From: Heliocidaris erythrogramma
Taxonomy: Eukaryota > Echinodermata > Echinoidea > Camarodonta > Echinometridae
Reading direction: 5' to 3'
DNA length: 64,000 nt
NCBI GenBank assembly: GCA_025617745.1
Contig: CM046871.1
Coordinates: 29,838,433 to 29,902,432, forward strand
The position numbers and the translations under genes were made by a program. Positions 34,468 through 46,051 of this stretch are shown here, piece after piece. Positions within the stretch are counted from its first letter, which is position 1. Every line of letters begins with the position of its first letter. The notes under the pieces were generated by a model. The model saw only the letters and a list, made by a program, of their open reading frames with translations. It was not told the DNA's origin and searched no databases.

Positions 34468-36680
34468 TCCAAATAATGTTCTAATTAAGTAATGCCAGAC
34501 AAGGGGGACATGAAGGTTTCATGACATGGAGTATCGGCATGCATGCTGACAAAGTCATTAGCTTTGATAAAGCCTTGCTGTTGTACAGGGATTTATTAAG
34601 GAATATTATTAATTCATATTTAATCGCAATCACTCCGGCCACGTGGAAAGACCAAACTAATTTCAAGTGCTTCATTTATATCAAGATTGTATTGTGTTGA
34701 ATGAATCAATCTTGAAATAGGCCGTAATAGAAAAAAACACAACAACAAATGAATATGAACGTGTGTCATGTGTGTAGTATTATCCAATTTTACACAAAAA
34801 ATGAATTGGAGACATGGGCATCGCGTGGGGGGCAGGGGGCAGTTGCCTCGCTCCCCCAGTAAAATAAGGGGGGCAAACATATCGTTTTGCGCCCAATAAA
34901 TCCGGAGGTGTAATATAAAATAAGGAAAAATGATGCAAAACTCGGGAAATTAAACCTTCCAAAGAATGAAATGCAAAGGTTATTACGTACGATATCAGAC
35001 TTTAATTTCGCGGCGAGCTCCGCGCGCAAATTTCTTCATTATCCCTGCTTCATTTAATCGCGGAGAAGCTGCCAAGCTGGTAATCAAGAGACGTTAAAAA
35101 ATACATAAAGACGTTTAATAGGCTGTCTTGCCATTGGAGATGAAAAAATGACAGGGACGTGAAATCAACGAAATAACTTTCCGTTAATTCATTCTTCTCA
35201 AACAATAAGTGAAATTTAAACATTTGTCACGGAAATGTAATAATCGATTATGAAAATTCATGGCATGCACCTTTCAATTCCATATACTGTACTTTCTTTT
35301 GTCATGCAAAATATTTAATAATATAATTATGTACAAAATTTATAATTCAAACAATGGTGATAAAATACATGGAAGCAAGTGTAGGATCATTATGAGGGGA
35401 AGAGCATGTGTTGGGTACGCCAGAAAGAGTAACAAACAAACACAAGAGGTGTGGGGTTGGGGTTAGATGGAGAAGGGAGTGAAGGGGAGCTGACATTAAA
35501 AAAAAAAACACTAATTATCTTCCGAAAAAAAATCATCTAGACAAAAAAGGGTTTGTAAATGCACATCCTAACCCTGTGGGAATTTAGGTGCGCATTTTAT
35601 GAAAATAACAACTTATATCATAATTACAAACAAAATTGTATTCACTGATTCCTTGATTTTGTCTTTGCCGAATAAATAACAATCTCTCTCTCTCTCTCTC
35701 TGCCTCTCTGTCTCTCCAAGTACCACCTCCCCCCCCCCCCCGCTCTTTTGCCCACCCCACTCGCCCATAATTATCTGTTTTAGTGTTTCTGGTATCAAAT
35801 GTCTGAGACTGAGCAGGTAGACTATGCCCGGTCATAACAATATCCTCTAATACATGTGTGGAGTGATATAAATCGAGAGCGCTACTCTGCCCATGTCACG
35901 AAATGCGTATTTTGTCTCGGCAATCGAGTTAGCTTGGGTTTCTTATCGCTCGCGAGCGGGCCAGCCAGGCATGTCGATCAAGTGCGTTCGACGCTGACCT
36001 GGTGAAACGGGCCAGGGGCAGACTCGCCTGACAGCTATACACATTTCATTCCTCGCTCAAAATTGAATTAAATTAAATTTTATGAAGGGATGGGTTGATA
36101 AACCCTGTGTGGATGTTGGTTGACAGTGCAGCTATACACGATGTAGTCGGAAACTGTCGCAAGGTGTATTAGGAGAGCTTATGGACGCGCATGATGGATA
36201 TACTCGCATTCTCCGTCAAAAGGTAAGATATCTTGCATTGTTTTTGTGGGTGTGTGTGTGTCTGAAGATGTGCGCTGTCGCCTCCAACGAAGTATCATAT
36301 ACGAAGACGTACAAATCTACCCAAGATGTTTAACTATAGGGACTGATAACGGTGTACGATATGATGCAATATCATGTCTTCTGTGTGTTTGAGTAGCATA
36401 TTCGCTGGTCGTATAATGTATACCTATCATGGCTGTGTAACTACCAGTAGACATCCGTCCACATTTTGGTAGCAGTTTATTAGGACGATTCACCTTTGCC
36501 CCATACGCCTATACACGATTTCACTGTATGAGCATGGGTGGTATTTTCGTAATGATTTTATGTACTGGTATAGTTTCTGTACTAATTATTTTATATGCTA
36601 AGTATGTCGTAAGTATTTTATATATTATGTATGCTAAGTATCCTATATATGAAGTATTGTGTCGTAAAATTTTGGGGACG
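34468..36680. other. intergenic stretch, no gene supported
   Basis: It contains G-rich repeat sequence (34826-34885), (CT)n and poly-C at 35684-35743, and a possible 5' untranslated exon near 36150-36222 ending at AAAG|gtaaga that I could not tie to a gene. Confidence 0.4.
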
Positions 36681-36697
36681 GATATTAGGCCTACATA

Positions 36698-36699
<2 letters not shown>

Positions 36700-36740
<41 letters not shown>
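36700..36740. repeat. (TA)n microsatellite
   Basis: A run of about 40 bp of alternating T and A immediately precedes the long hairpin at 36741. Confidence 0.9.
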
Positions 36741-36747
<7 letters not shown>

Positions 36748-36925
36748 GTAAGATAAAGTTCACGCCGAGAATAAAGACATAGTAGATATCCGTAGGTTTG
36801 CTTCCACAAGCGCTTTCGTTTAATTCTTCAGGTGGAATTAATTAAACGAAAGCGCTTGTGGAAGCAAACCTACGGATATCTACTATGTCTTTATTCTCGG
36901 AGTGAACTTTATCTTACTTTAAATT
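36741..36925. repeat. long near-perfect hairpin, ~85-bp arms
   Basis: The left arm (AAAGTAAGATAAAGTTCAC ... AGCGCTTTCGTTTAATT) is mirrored by the right arm (AATTAAACGAAAGCGCT ... GTGAACTTTATCTTACTTT) across a loop of about 14 bases around CTTCAGGTGG. I count one mismatch (CACGCCGAG against CACTCCGAG) and one single-base indel. Confidence 0.93.
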
Positions 36926-37821
36926 ATTTTTTCTATACGTTCTCCCATCTACATTTCTTTACAACTATATATATATATTTATATATAATATTTATATGTA
37001 ATTTATGGTACTATAATGTTTATGACTTTACATCCGATTTATAGAATATGGGTACCATTTTGATATTCCATTAAACGCGGAAAGATGATGGAATAGAGTC
37101 CTCAGTATTTCCAGAATTCGTCTTCATGATTTAAACTAAAGCCTAAATCATTCAAAATAAATATGTGAATCCAGAACTCCTTTGTGGATTTATAGAAATA
37201 CAATACTAGTTACACTTCCCCGATTATAGTGAAGAATAAATGCCAGTATCACAAGCCTTTTAACGAATTCATATACATGCGTATGAAATATATATTCTTT
37301 CAAGTCGACATATTTATTCCTTCATCGGTATTTACACAGCTTATCCCTTTTGGGTTAAGTGTGATAATAACCTCGTCTTATTGAATCAATTTCCGTATTC
37401 TCTATCGTGCACATCGATTTTTATTACCTTTTATAACTCATGCTCCAGTAGGCATTTTAAATACCGCAACAAAATCGTGGTTTGTCACATTGCCAAGTTT
37501 ATAATATCAATTCAGAACTGAAGATATTACCATGATTACTGGACTGAGGATAAGCATATATATGGTAGCATAATTATTTAGACCTACATTCGGACACCCA
37601 CCCAAAGTTAATTGCTTAAAACCTTTACAATGTGTATACTCAAGGAAGATAAATATATACCCGAAAAGATATATGAAGAATAGGTCTGAATCCTATAGTC
37701 AACTTCAGTTATTTCAAGACTAAATATATATATTCTGGTTAGAATACTGTTCCAATAGATTAGATAATGCTGGAGCTTTTGACTATTTACTATGTACTTC
37801 ATGTTGCAAGTACAATATATA

Positions 37822-37996
37822 TATATATATAATAATAATAATTTTCCTGCGTCGGTTGATGAAGCCCTATGGGCGAAAATTTGAATTCTTTCATTTCTTA
37901 ACGGTTGCTTCATTCATCATTGACCTTTGTATATATTTTGTATATATATTTATATATATATATATATTTATATATATTTATATATATTTGTATATA

Positions 37997-38057
<61 letters not shown>

Positions 38058-38073
38058 TATATATATATATATA
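37822..38073. repeat. AT microsatellites
   Basis: Short TA runs at 37816-37832 and a longer, TATATTTATATA-interrupted run at 37930-38073. Low-complexity frames here are not genes. Confidence 0.9.
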
Positions 38074-39239
38074 AAGGAACAGAGAAAGGAACAGAATATG
38101 GAAAATATGATCAAACCATGCGTTGATTATTGTGCAGGATATCATTAAATATATGAGATTGGATTTTTTTTTTTTTAACTTCGAACGAAATTAAGAGCGT
38201 TTTATTTGAATCACCGTCGACTGAGAAGAACTATTTTGTTTTGTTTTTACATGTACTGATCTGTTTGTGACAGTATAAAAAGATAGCATTGAAAGTATTT
38301 GTTATATTTCTCGTTCCTTTCCGTTAACATGGTTAATAAATATAGACGAATTTGAACTTTTCTACTTAAAATACTTATAATACTCTCACTAATATGTGGA
38401 GTTTAATTCCTGATAATAAAAACTGAGCTATTGACTCCCATCGTGCTAAGAATGCCCATGCCCTGCTCTGATCTATAAATGCCATCATGAACTGCTGTTT
38501 ACCATGTAAACAAGCAAGGTTTACTGTCTCAATAGCTTGTTATCAGGCTATTCACGCCTAAAGGTGAACAGTATAAGTGCTATCTCAAGACTGTCCTCAT
38601 AAAAAAGTACCCCATAATCGTTAAAGGTATGTGGGACATGTAGAGTCTCTGTCATTTTGTTGGCGAGTCAAAGTGGTATATCGTACCTACGGCAATATTG
38701 ATGAAATTTCAATGTACCTTGAGGTAAAAAATAGAAAATTGGTGGGTCTGTTATTTGTCTGATTGTGACAGTGATGATACAAGGGGAATATAGTAATTAT
38801 AAGACATAGACAGTTTAGTGAATGGTCATTTCGAAATTAGATGCCTTAATGTGTCATCAATAATATTTAGATAAAAATTCCTGACTTTCTATATAATGCA
38901 TGTCAAATGTTAATGAGACGTTGCCATCTCTGTACCTAATGAAATGGCCTGTATTAGCAATATTTAACATTCGTGTTATATTGCTTCCTATAAATCGACA
39001 AAGATACCCAGACGTGCTTTTTATAGCTCTTCGTCCACCGAGTTTATAGAAAACAGGAATTTCGTTTTGCGACATTTTTACCACCTGAGCAGTCATATCA
39101 TTGGTTATTAACCAGTGTACACCTAGCGCAATTCATGTTACGCAAGAAAGAAATAACCACATTGTAACGCGTTATCAAATCATACTTTAATTTATGAGAC
39201 GTAACGTGTTTTATTTTCTTGTGTTTTTTTCTCTTCTAG
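38074..39239. other. sequence upstream of the cholinesterase, no gene seen
   Basis: AT-rich. The pyrimidine-rich tract CTTGTGTTTTTTTCTCTTCTAG ends at 39239 as a splice acceptor (at most 20 bases needed: TGTTTTTTTCTCTTCTAG), so an upstream untranslated exon probably exists. Confidence 0.4.
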
Positions 39240-39354
39240 ATAAACTAATCAATACCACGATGACTTCTGTATTACCCAACGAAAGTAGACACCATTCCTG
39301 AAGATAAAGAATATTGTGGCTCACAGAACGTCATATCCACATTATCTGTTCAAG
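39240..39354 (+). promoter_or_regulatory. 5' leader with short upstream reading frame
   Basis: After the acceptor at 39239 a leader of 115 bases carries ATG at 39260 with 13 codons and a stop at 39299-39301, before the main ATG at 39355. Such frames often lower translation of the main frame; that role is inferred. Confidence 0.5.
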
Positions 39355-40707
39355 ATGTCAAGAATAGTTCTTACCTTGTTAGTCGTGGCAAGTAGCTGCA
39401 CTTCTCTGTTCTTCATCAGGGCAGCCGAAACATCTGTGGATGATTCGGATCTTGTTATCGAAACAAGCTCTGGAAGGGTTCGGGGTGCACAAAAGACCAT
39501 TTTGGGGAAAGACGTTATTACTTATCTTGGTATACCGTATGGCGAACCTCCAACAGGCAGTAGGCGCTTCAAGAAGTCCGTCAACAAGACTCGATGGGAT
39601 GGTGTCTTTGACGCGTCCCAATATGGATACGCTTGTTACCAAGTCGTGGACACAGCCTATCCTGGCTTTCCGGGGGCGGAAATGTGGAATCCTAATACGA
39701 ATATGAGTGAAGACTGTCTCAATCTGAATATTTGGGTACCAGCAGATAGGGGAAACGGGTCCTTGCCGGTGATGGTGTGGATATTCGGTGGAGGGTTCTT
39801 TGCTGGTTCTGCCGCTCTTGATGTGTATAACGGAGAGGTTCTAAGCACAACTGAAAATGTTATAGTAGTCACGATAAACTATCGCATTACAAACCTGGGC
39901 TTCTTAGCTATAGGTGGCTCTGACAATATCCCAGGAAATGCAGGATTATTCGACCAGGCATTGGCTCTGTCTTGGATTCACAACAACATTGTTCATTTTG
40001 GAGGCGACCTTTCAAGGGTCACATTGTATGGAGAAAGTGCAGGAGCAGTCAGCACCAACTTGCATATGATCTCTCCTATGACTAAAGACCTCTTCACTCG
40101 TGTTATTCTGCAAAGTGGTTCTTCGCTGGCTCCATGGGGTGTGATCACGGCCGAAGAGGCGCTACGGAGAGCACTGCTTCTTGCTGAAGGCACCGGATGC
40201 TACACCCCGCTTGGATTCCAACCTGATGCTGAAGAAATCAAGGACATCATAGACTGCCTCCAGAGGGTTCCGCCCGAACTCCTCATCGAGAATGAGTTCG
40301 TCGTGTCAGGGACATACATCTTTCCCTTCGTGCCAGTTGTGGATGGCGAGTTCCTGACTGAGACACCGACCTCTGCGAAGATGAGAGGAACCTTCAAGCA
40401 AACCGACGTCCTCCTGGGGACCAACACCAATGAAGGATCCTTCTTCATGGTCTATGACCTGCCGGATTACTACGACAAGGACACAGAAAGCTTGATCAAC
40501 AGAACTCAATTCTTTGAGCTGATTCCTCGTCTTCTGCCAGAAATGAACGAGTTTGGACGAGATGCCATTGCATTCCAGTATACCGACTGGCTGGATCCAG
40601 ACAACCCCGTCATACTGAGGGATGCAACAGAGGCTTATGTCGGCGATTATAATATCATCTGCCCGATTCATGATTTCGGAAGGTTTCATGCAAGCACAGG
40701 CAATAAG
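39355..40707 (+). CDS. ACHE: cholinesterase exon 1 (most of the catalytic domain)
   Basis: One exon of 451 codons carries signal peptide, W111, GGGF, GESAGA and NEGSFF, ending NK before gtaaga. Long first coding exons are common in cholinesterase genes. Confidence 0.95.
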
Positions 40708-43700
40708 GTAAGACATCTCCGAGTAGGGCATTGATACCTGTGTAACTGAAATACACACATTTGGCAATTGGATTTTTAATGATATAGAATGTCGTCAAGG
40801 GCTGTCGCAAGTGGTGTCAACATTTCCTGCCCAGATTTGAAATTTCTCAAGTGAATTAGTACCCCTTGTCGACAAATCGCACAAATTGCTAACCTTTTAT
40901 ATGTCTACTTGTGGGAAAAAATGGATCTCTCTCAGCGAATTTGAAAATCTGACCACCCTCTTGGCAAATCTGGAAATATTGTTGTTCTTGTTGGATGTTT
41001 TACGTAACTTGTCGACAAATTTGGTCCCACACCAACTCCCCTTCTGTTTAAAAAGTTCTACCCCGTCTGCCTTACAACATTTTCCTTTCTTATCGAGTTG
41101 CCTAGTTTCTTTGACATGGGGTCATCTCACAGAATTTCAGTTTAGGTGATAATTGCTATAATATTTTTTCTCTTTTCTTGCGGTGATATCTATCTGGATA
41201 TTGGTCACGCTAGTATTGGTTTTCATTCTTTTTTCTTGAAATTCACAACAATTATAGGCCTACCTCTATTTATTACAATAGACTATTATTTTGGGCACGA
41301 TTTTGTCTTCATCATTTCCAGGACCAACTTCTATATCTTCTTTCATTCCCAGGTATACGCATATCACTTCGACCAGCGTGCGGCGAACAACATGTGGGGC
41401 GAGTGGATGGGCATCATGCATGGGGACGAGATTGCTTTCGCCTTCGGGCAACCACTTCGGCGCGGACTCGGCTTTTCCGAAGGGGATCAAAGTCTTAGTC
41501 GGAAGATGATGACTTTATGGGCGAACTTCGCCAAGACAGGGTAAGGTAGTGCATTGTGTTATGAATGTGTCCGGAATAAGGCTTAGAGTTTTCATCGGAT
41601 TTCAATGTCAGCAAACTCTTCCCTCGCAACCGCCCCGATACCATGATGAATTACATAGCATTTACTTGATATGCACCTGTTCCCTTCATTAAAGGGATAC
41701 TCAACCGCAGATTGTGGATGTTTTTATGCCGCGAGAGGGCACCGTGATCGTCACCTGATCAGTGCCATATATAGACAGAGTCTGGCCAACTCGGTTTCAG
41801 TGAGGTAGCAACATGGCGTATATTCCTTTGTTATGTAAGCTTGCAACAAAGTAATATGCGCCATGTTGTTACCCAACTGGAGCCGAGTTGGCCAGACTCT
41901 ATCTATATACGGCACTGCACCTGATCATGCCGTTGCTCCTGGGGCGCAAACTTCGGACAGACTGGTCGCCGCGCAATATGCACACTCCAACTGAGCTCGA
42001 GCTCTCCTGCGAGATTCGGTCGGCTTCGTGCAGTCCGAAATGTAATCCCAGTAGTCCGACGGACGCGTTCGATGCACAAACTTTTACGAGTGAATGGGGC
42101 TTACGCAATCCACGGCCCCACGGCCGCCTGGTGGCGTATTCCTTTAATTGCAATGATTTGACTTGCTGTAAGACATAGAAAGCTAGTATAGGATATTTGC
42201 GACATTATATGGAGAAGGGGGTGGTAGGGTGGGCGGCTCCTGTATTGGCTTCACCTACCCCCTCCCATGATTGAAATCAAGGTTTCACCACTGAGCCAAG
42301 TTCATGATTAAAATGCTTGGAGGTGATAAATGAAAAGAGTAGTGGGCCTTTTGAAAATAAATTTGATGAAAAACGGGCGGGTAGTAATTTGAAGGGAAAA
42401 TGTTATCACGTTAATCAAGCGGGTGATAATATGAGAGGGAGTTTGAATAGATGTAATGAGAAAGAGAGCATAGTGGAAGTCTTGAGTAATCTTTCTGAAA
42501 CTAAATATGGAATACGATGAATCTAAGAGAAGATGACTTTAACAATGTCGCACAAACTATAAAATTGAGGATAGATGGGTTTGAAAGTGTATAAGAATGA
42601 AAAGTTATTTCGAAATTGTATTCTTACAGCTATTCAAATCATTCGTCAATGTGCTGGAGTACTGATAAATAATATTCCCCTTGTCCTGACTGAAGCTATA
42701 TAATGCATCCAGATTACTGATAGACAATATAGTTTTATAATTTTTGCGTTATGCCTGAAGCATAAGACTGAGAAAATGATTTTGATATTGTCTCATCATT
42801 TCTGCACGAAGTGCGTTGAGGAAGATGGATGGGAGAAATGGATTTCCTCATTGTCATGTTATGCCTGAAGGTAAATTATGTGGCCAAGGGGAGGATAGAC
42901 GGTCAAAAATTGAAAATGATTTTCATATTGCCTCATCATGCATGCTGCGACATAATATGTTGAGGAAGATGGATTGGGAAAAGGATTTACTCATTGACTC
43001 GTTATGCCGGAAGATAAATTATGTGTCAAAGGGGGAATATAGACGGTGAAAATGATTTTCATATTTGCTCATCATTCTAGTCGACGCAGCTACAAAATGC
43101 GTCCAAGAAGATGGATTGGGGAAAATGATTTACACATTGTCTCATTATGCCTGAAAATAAATTACGTGTCGAAGGGGAATATACTAGTAGACGGTGAAAA
43201 TGATTTTCATGTTTCCTCGCCATTCCTGGTCGACGCGGCTACATAATGCGTTGGGGAAGATGGGGGACAATGATTTACTCATTGTCTCGTTTCGACTAAA
43301 CGCTAATTTGATTGACTCGTTTCCATAGTGATCCGAATAGAGCGGAGGAGAGTGACGACATCCCTGCTGATGATGACTGGTTATTATTCGATCAGGACCA
43401 CCAAAACGTGTATCTCCTGAAGGATACCACTGTGGACAACCCCGATTCGTATATATGGGACCGAGCAAACTACTGTGCGTTCTGGACGGAGTATGTCCCA
43501 TTCCTCAACACACAGACTGGTGAGTTAAATGATATTTAGATAATGAAAACGAAAAAGAAATCGTGCTAATAAATTCCAGACAAAATTTGCTCTTGGCTTT
43601 ATTTTGACAAAGATATAGTGTTAGAATTAGGGTTGCAGTCTGGTTTTAGATGAGGTTTAGGGTTAGGGTTAGGGTTAGGTATATAGGTATCGTGTTGAGT

Positions 43701-46051
43701 TCAGGGTTGGAGGTTTCGGTTAGTGCACGCTAGTGACCACGTAGTATGTGTCATAGGCCGAGGCACATTAGAGTCGCAGTAGCAGCTATTTGAGAGGTTG
43801 GATTTCCAGAATAGATAATAGAGGACCCCTGGCTATAGACACTTGGTTTACATGTCACATATCATGAGGATAGCGTCTCATGGAGAGCATCGCTTTGCAA
43901 CCCCTCTCTCTTTATTTCTCTATTTCCATCTCTGTTTCTTTGTCTTTCCCTCTCTGCCTATCTGTCTATCGCTCTTTCCCTCCCCGTATATCTATATATC
44001 TTTTTTCCCGGTTTGTCTATGGGCCTACTACCTCCTTGGTCTATATGTACTATATTTTCCCTCTCTGTCTGTATTTTCTACCTCCCTGTCTCTCTCTCTC
44101 CCTCCTTCTCTCTCTCTCTCTCTCTCTCTCTCCCTGTCTATCTTTCTTTATTCTCTTCTCTCCCAATCGTTCTCTGCCATCTGTCTCCTCCTGTTCTCTC
44201 CCCTCTCTCTCTCTTTCTTTCCCACATTCTCTTTCTGTGTCTCTTTCTGTCTGCTCCTCTCTCTTCCTCGTCTTTTCTCGCTCTCTAGTTTGTAGAGTGA
44301 TCGGAGAGGGAGAGTGACGTATAGAAGAGGCCACTTGTAGGACCCAGGTTTCTCGTTTGCATGATCTCAAGAACAATACAATGGCTCTTCTTGCATGCAT
44401 CAAGGCGTTTTTTGTCAAGCATCGTCGGTTTCTGGCATTTACCAACCTTACATGCCGAGAAGAATCGTAGGAGAGGGTGACACGTAAAGAAGTGCCCCTC
44501 CCAAGATGGGCCAAAAAGTCACTCTTATACTGTTGATATTTTGTTTAATTATTTTCTATTTCCCTTTTTCTACATGACGAGAAATAGGATATTGGTGTTT
44601 GTTGTGTGTGTGGGGGGGGGGGGGCGTCTGTGCGTGTTTTTGTTTGCTTGTATTTGGAATAGTTGTAAGAATTTTCCATCTACCGCCATACCCTATACAA
44701 GAAAAAATTTGAACATTAAATGTAAATTGTATTGTTTTACATAGATGTACATTGCAAAGAGAAATGTGGTTTGAATTTATGGATTTCAAGACATGACACA
44801 TGTCTATTGATATCACTCTCTGTGATTTATTGTTCCAATATTATTTTGATTAATTACTCAAGAGTAGGTTCCACAGGAAGATTTTTTTTTTAATTTGATT
44901 TTTTTTTTTTTACTTTTCTACTCCTAAATTCATTAAATTATAAAGGAATAGAATTCGTATGAACTATGATCAGCTTGACTTTATGTTTTGTTGTTGTTTC
45001 GTTTTAATTACCACTCAATATAAAAGTAAATGGATTTCAAGTATTATGACCCATAAATCTAAAAAAAGGATCTCACGCCAGAATATTGATAAATAGGTTT
45101 TTACTCGTTTGAGAAGGCTTACGGTTCAACATGTGGTTAGTCCTGAAAAGGACTGTTGACTGAGAAGAACAAATTGGAGAAAAGTTGAAAGGAAAAGAAA
45201 TGGAAAGGTGAGATAGAAATTCAGAGAATGTAGAAGTAATCTTTCTTGAAGTGTGAAGTCCTGAAAAAGACTGTAAACTAGATGAGAAGGCTGAGAGTGG
45301 AGAAGACTTGACGTTTCGGACAGGTTGACTGCACTCTTAGAAATGTTGGGTAAATGCCACTGGGTAAATGAAGATTGGGCATAGGTTGGTTAAATCTTGC
45401 TCAACTTTTACATGCATTTACCCAACATTGGTCAAAAATAAGAATGAAATTGGTAAAGTTTACCCAAAAGTTGGTCGGACTCATAAGGACCCTCATGTTG
45501 GGTAAAATTTGGGTAAAATTTTGCCCAATATTTCTAAGAGTGTGTCCGACGGAGTGATACCTTCAAAGATCATCGGGTTTTTACTCTTCATGAAATGTTT
45601 TGAACCATCTATCGGGGGACAAAAGTATAAGAATGAACAAAATGACAGTATTTTGTATTTATATCACACTTTGTCACAGCCTTTTAACTTTGTATTATAC
45701 ATTATTATTGCAGAATGTGATTGGTGCCTCAACTTCACAGTCAGCTGCAAAATGGTTTTAGAGTGTAGACTATATTCTGTTGACATGAGCCTGACCATAC
45801 CGTAGATGGCGGAATAGCAGCTTTTGTGATTGTACTGATCAACTAACGTAGTATTACTAGTACATGTATTATGTTTTGATTATGATTTTTTTCCAGCAAA
45901 CATTGACGAATCGGAGCGGCAGTGGAAGGAGGATTTTTACCAGTGGAGTACCAAGTATATGGTTGATTGGAAGGCCGAATTCAATCATTACCTCTATAAC
46001 AAGGAGTCTGGGTGCCCTAATGAAGCATATACAGCCAACGAAACACCATAA
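39355..46051 (+). CDS. ACHE: acetylcholinesterase-type cholinesterase, secreted, with tetramerisation tail (4 coding exons, 628 aa)
   Basis: Exons 39355-40707, 41353-41540, 43329-43519, 45897-46051; phases match (1887 bp). The enzyme hydrolyses choline esters outside the cell. The catalytic triad is visible: Ser228 in GESAGA, Glu360 in NEGSFF, His474 in MHGDE. The oxyanion loop GGGF and the choline-binding Trp (EMWNPN, W111) are conserved, as is the LQSGSS...PW region. Residues 1-24 form a signal peptide (SRIVLTLLVVASSC). The last exon encodes a WAT/T-type tail (residues 579-617: DESERQW, MVDWKAEFNHY, C617), which in vertebrates assembles tetramers with proline-rich anchors. Several peripheral-site aromatics differ. 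The start is the ATG at 39355, the only in-frame ATG after an upstream stop; a 13-codon upstream frame (39260-39301) precedes it. Among carboxylesterases the tail and W111 argue for a true cholinesterase. Confidence 0.95.
41353..41540 (+). CDS. ACHE: cholinesterase exon 2 (catalytic His)
   Basis: VYAYHFDQRA, WMGIMHGDEIAFAFGQPL and LSRKMMTLWANFAKTG; His474 completes the triad. It ends in phase 2 at ACAGG|gtaagg. Confidence 0.95.
41689..42147. mobile_element. T2/Kolobok-type MITE (cholinesterase intron 2)
   Basis: The ends TTAAAGGGATACTCAACC and the mirror of TTAAAGGAATACGCCACC form a TIR of about 18 bp with three mismatches, each including TTAA. It encloses a foldback at 41761-41916. Confidence 0.65.
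41761..41916. repeat. foldback, ~70-bp arms
   Basis: AGTGCCATATATAGACAGAG, TCTGGCCAACTCGG, CAACATGGCG and CTTTGTT are mirrored after a ~12-base loop with a few mismatches. Confidence 0.85.
42770..43290. repeat. ~143-149-bp tandem repeat (cholinesterase intron 2)
   Basis: GAAGATGGA-type words recur at 42821, 42964, 43107 and 43256. Each unit carries GAAAATGATTTTCATATT and TCATTATGCCTGAA-like words. The array ends about 40 bp before exon 3. Confidence 0.85.
43329..43519 (+). CDS. ACHE: cholinesterase exon 3
   Basis: DPNRAEESDDIPADDDWLLF, VYLLKDTT and CAFWTEYVPFL match the C-terminal part of the alpha/beta hydrolase fold, with the Cys expected in the last intrachain disulfide. It joins exon 2 as GG|T and exon 4 as G|CA. 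Confidence 0.93.
43620..43690. repeat. short TTAGGG-like run
   Basis: GTTTAGGGTTAGGGTTAGGG continues for four units inside a longer TTAG-rich segment. A related segment is at 16027-16100. Both look like repeat-element interiors, not telomere. Confidence 0.7.
43890..44285. repeat. CT-rich low-complexity tract
   Basis: About 400 bp of TCTC/CCCT repeats in cholinesterase intron 3. The open frames here are artefacts. Confidence 0.9.
45331..45542. mobile_element. MITE with CACTCTTAGAAA ends
   Basis: GCACTCTTAGAAATGTTGGG at the left is mirrored by CCCAATATTTCTAAGAGTGT at the right. Internal words are TTGGGTAAA-like. Cholinesterase intron 3. Confidence 0.75.
45897..46051 (+). CDS. ACHE: cholinesterase exon 4 (T-type tetramerisation tail)
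   Basis: The exon reads ANIDESERQWKEDFYQWS, KYMVDWKAEFNHY, then C617 and a short tail to TAA. Trp587, Trp594 and Trp602 and the terminal Cys are the signature of the WAT domain. The third Trp is shifted by one residue against the vertebrate 7-residue spacing. Confidence 0.92.

Noticed and set aside
36150..36222. Possible first exon ending AAAG|gtaagatatc
   Set aside because: It has a good donor and lies upstream of the cholinesterase, but nothing links it to that gene and no coding signal is present.
37856..38148. Tyr/Ile-rich frames
   Set aside because: They are translations of AT microsatellites.
39316..39354. N-terminal extension of the cholinesterase from a GTG at 39316
   Set aside because: The first in-frame ATG after the upstream stop is at 39355 and starts directly at a good signal peptide.
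43656..43680. Interstitial telomere
   Set aside because: Only about four TTAGGG units inside a longer TTAG-rich repeat that has a relative at 16027-16100.
43843..44514. Ser/Leu-rich frames of about 150 codons
   Set aside because: They are translations of a CT-rich low-complexity tract in cholinesterase intron 3.
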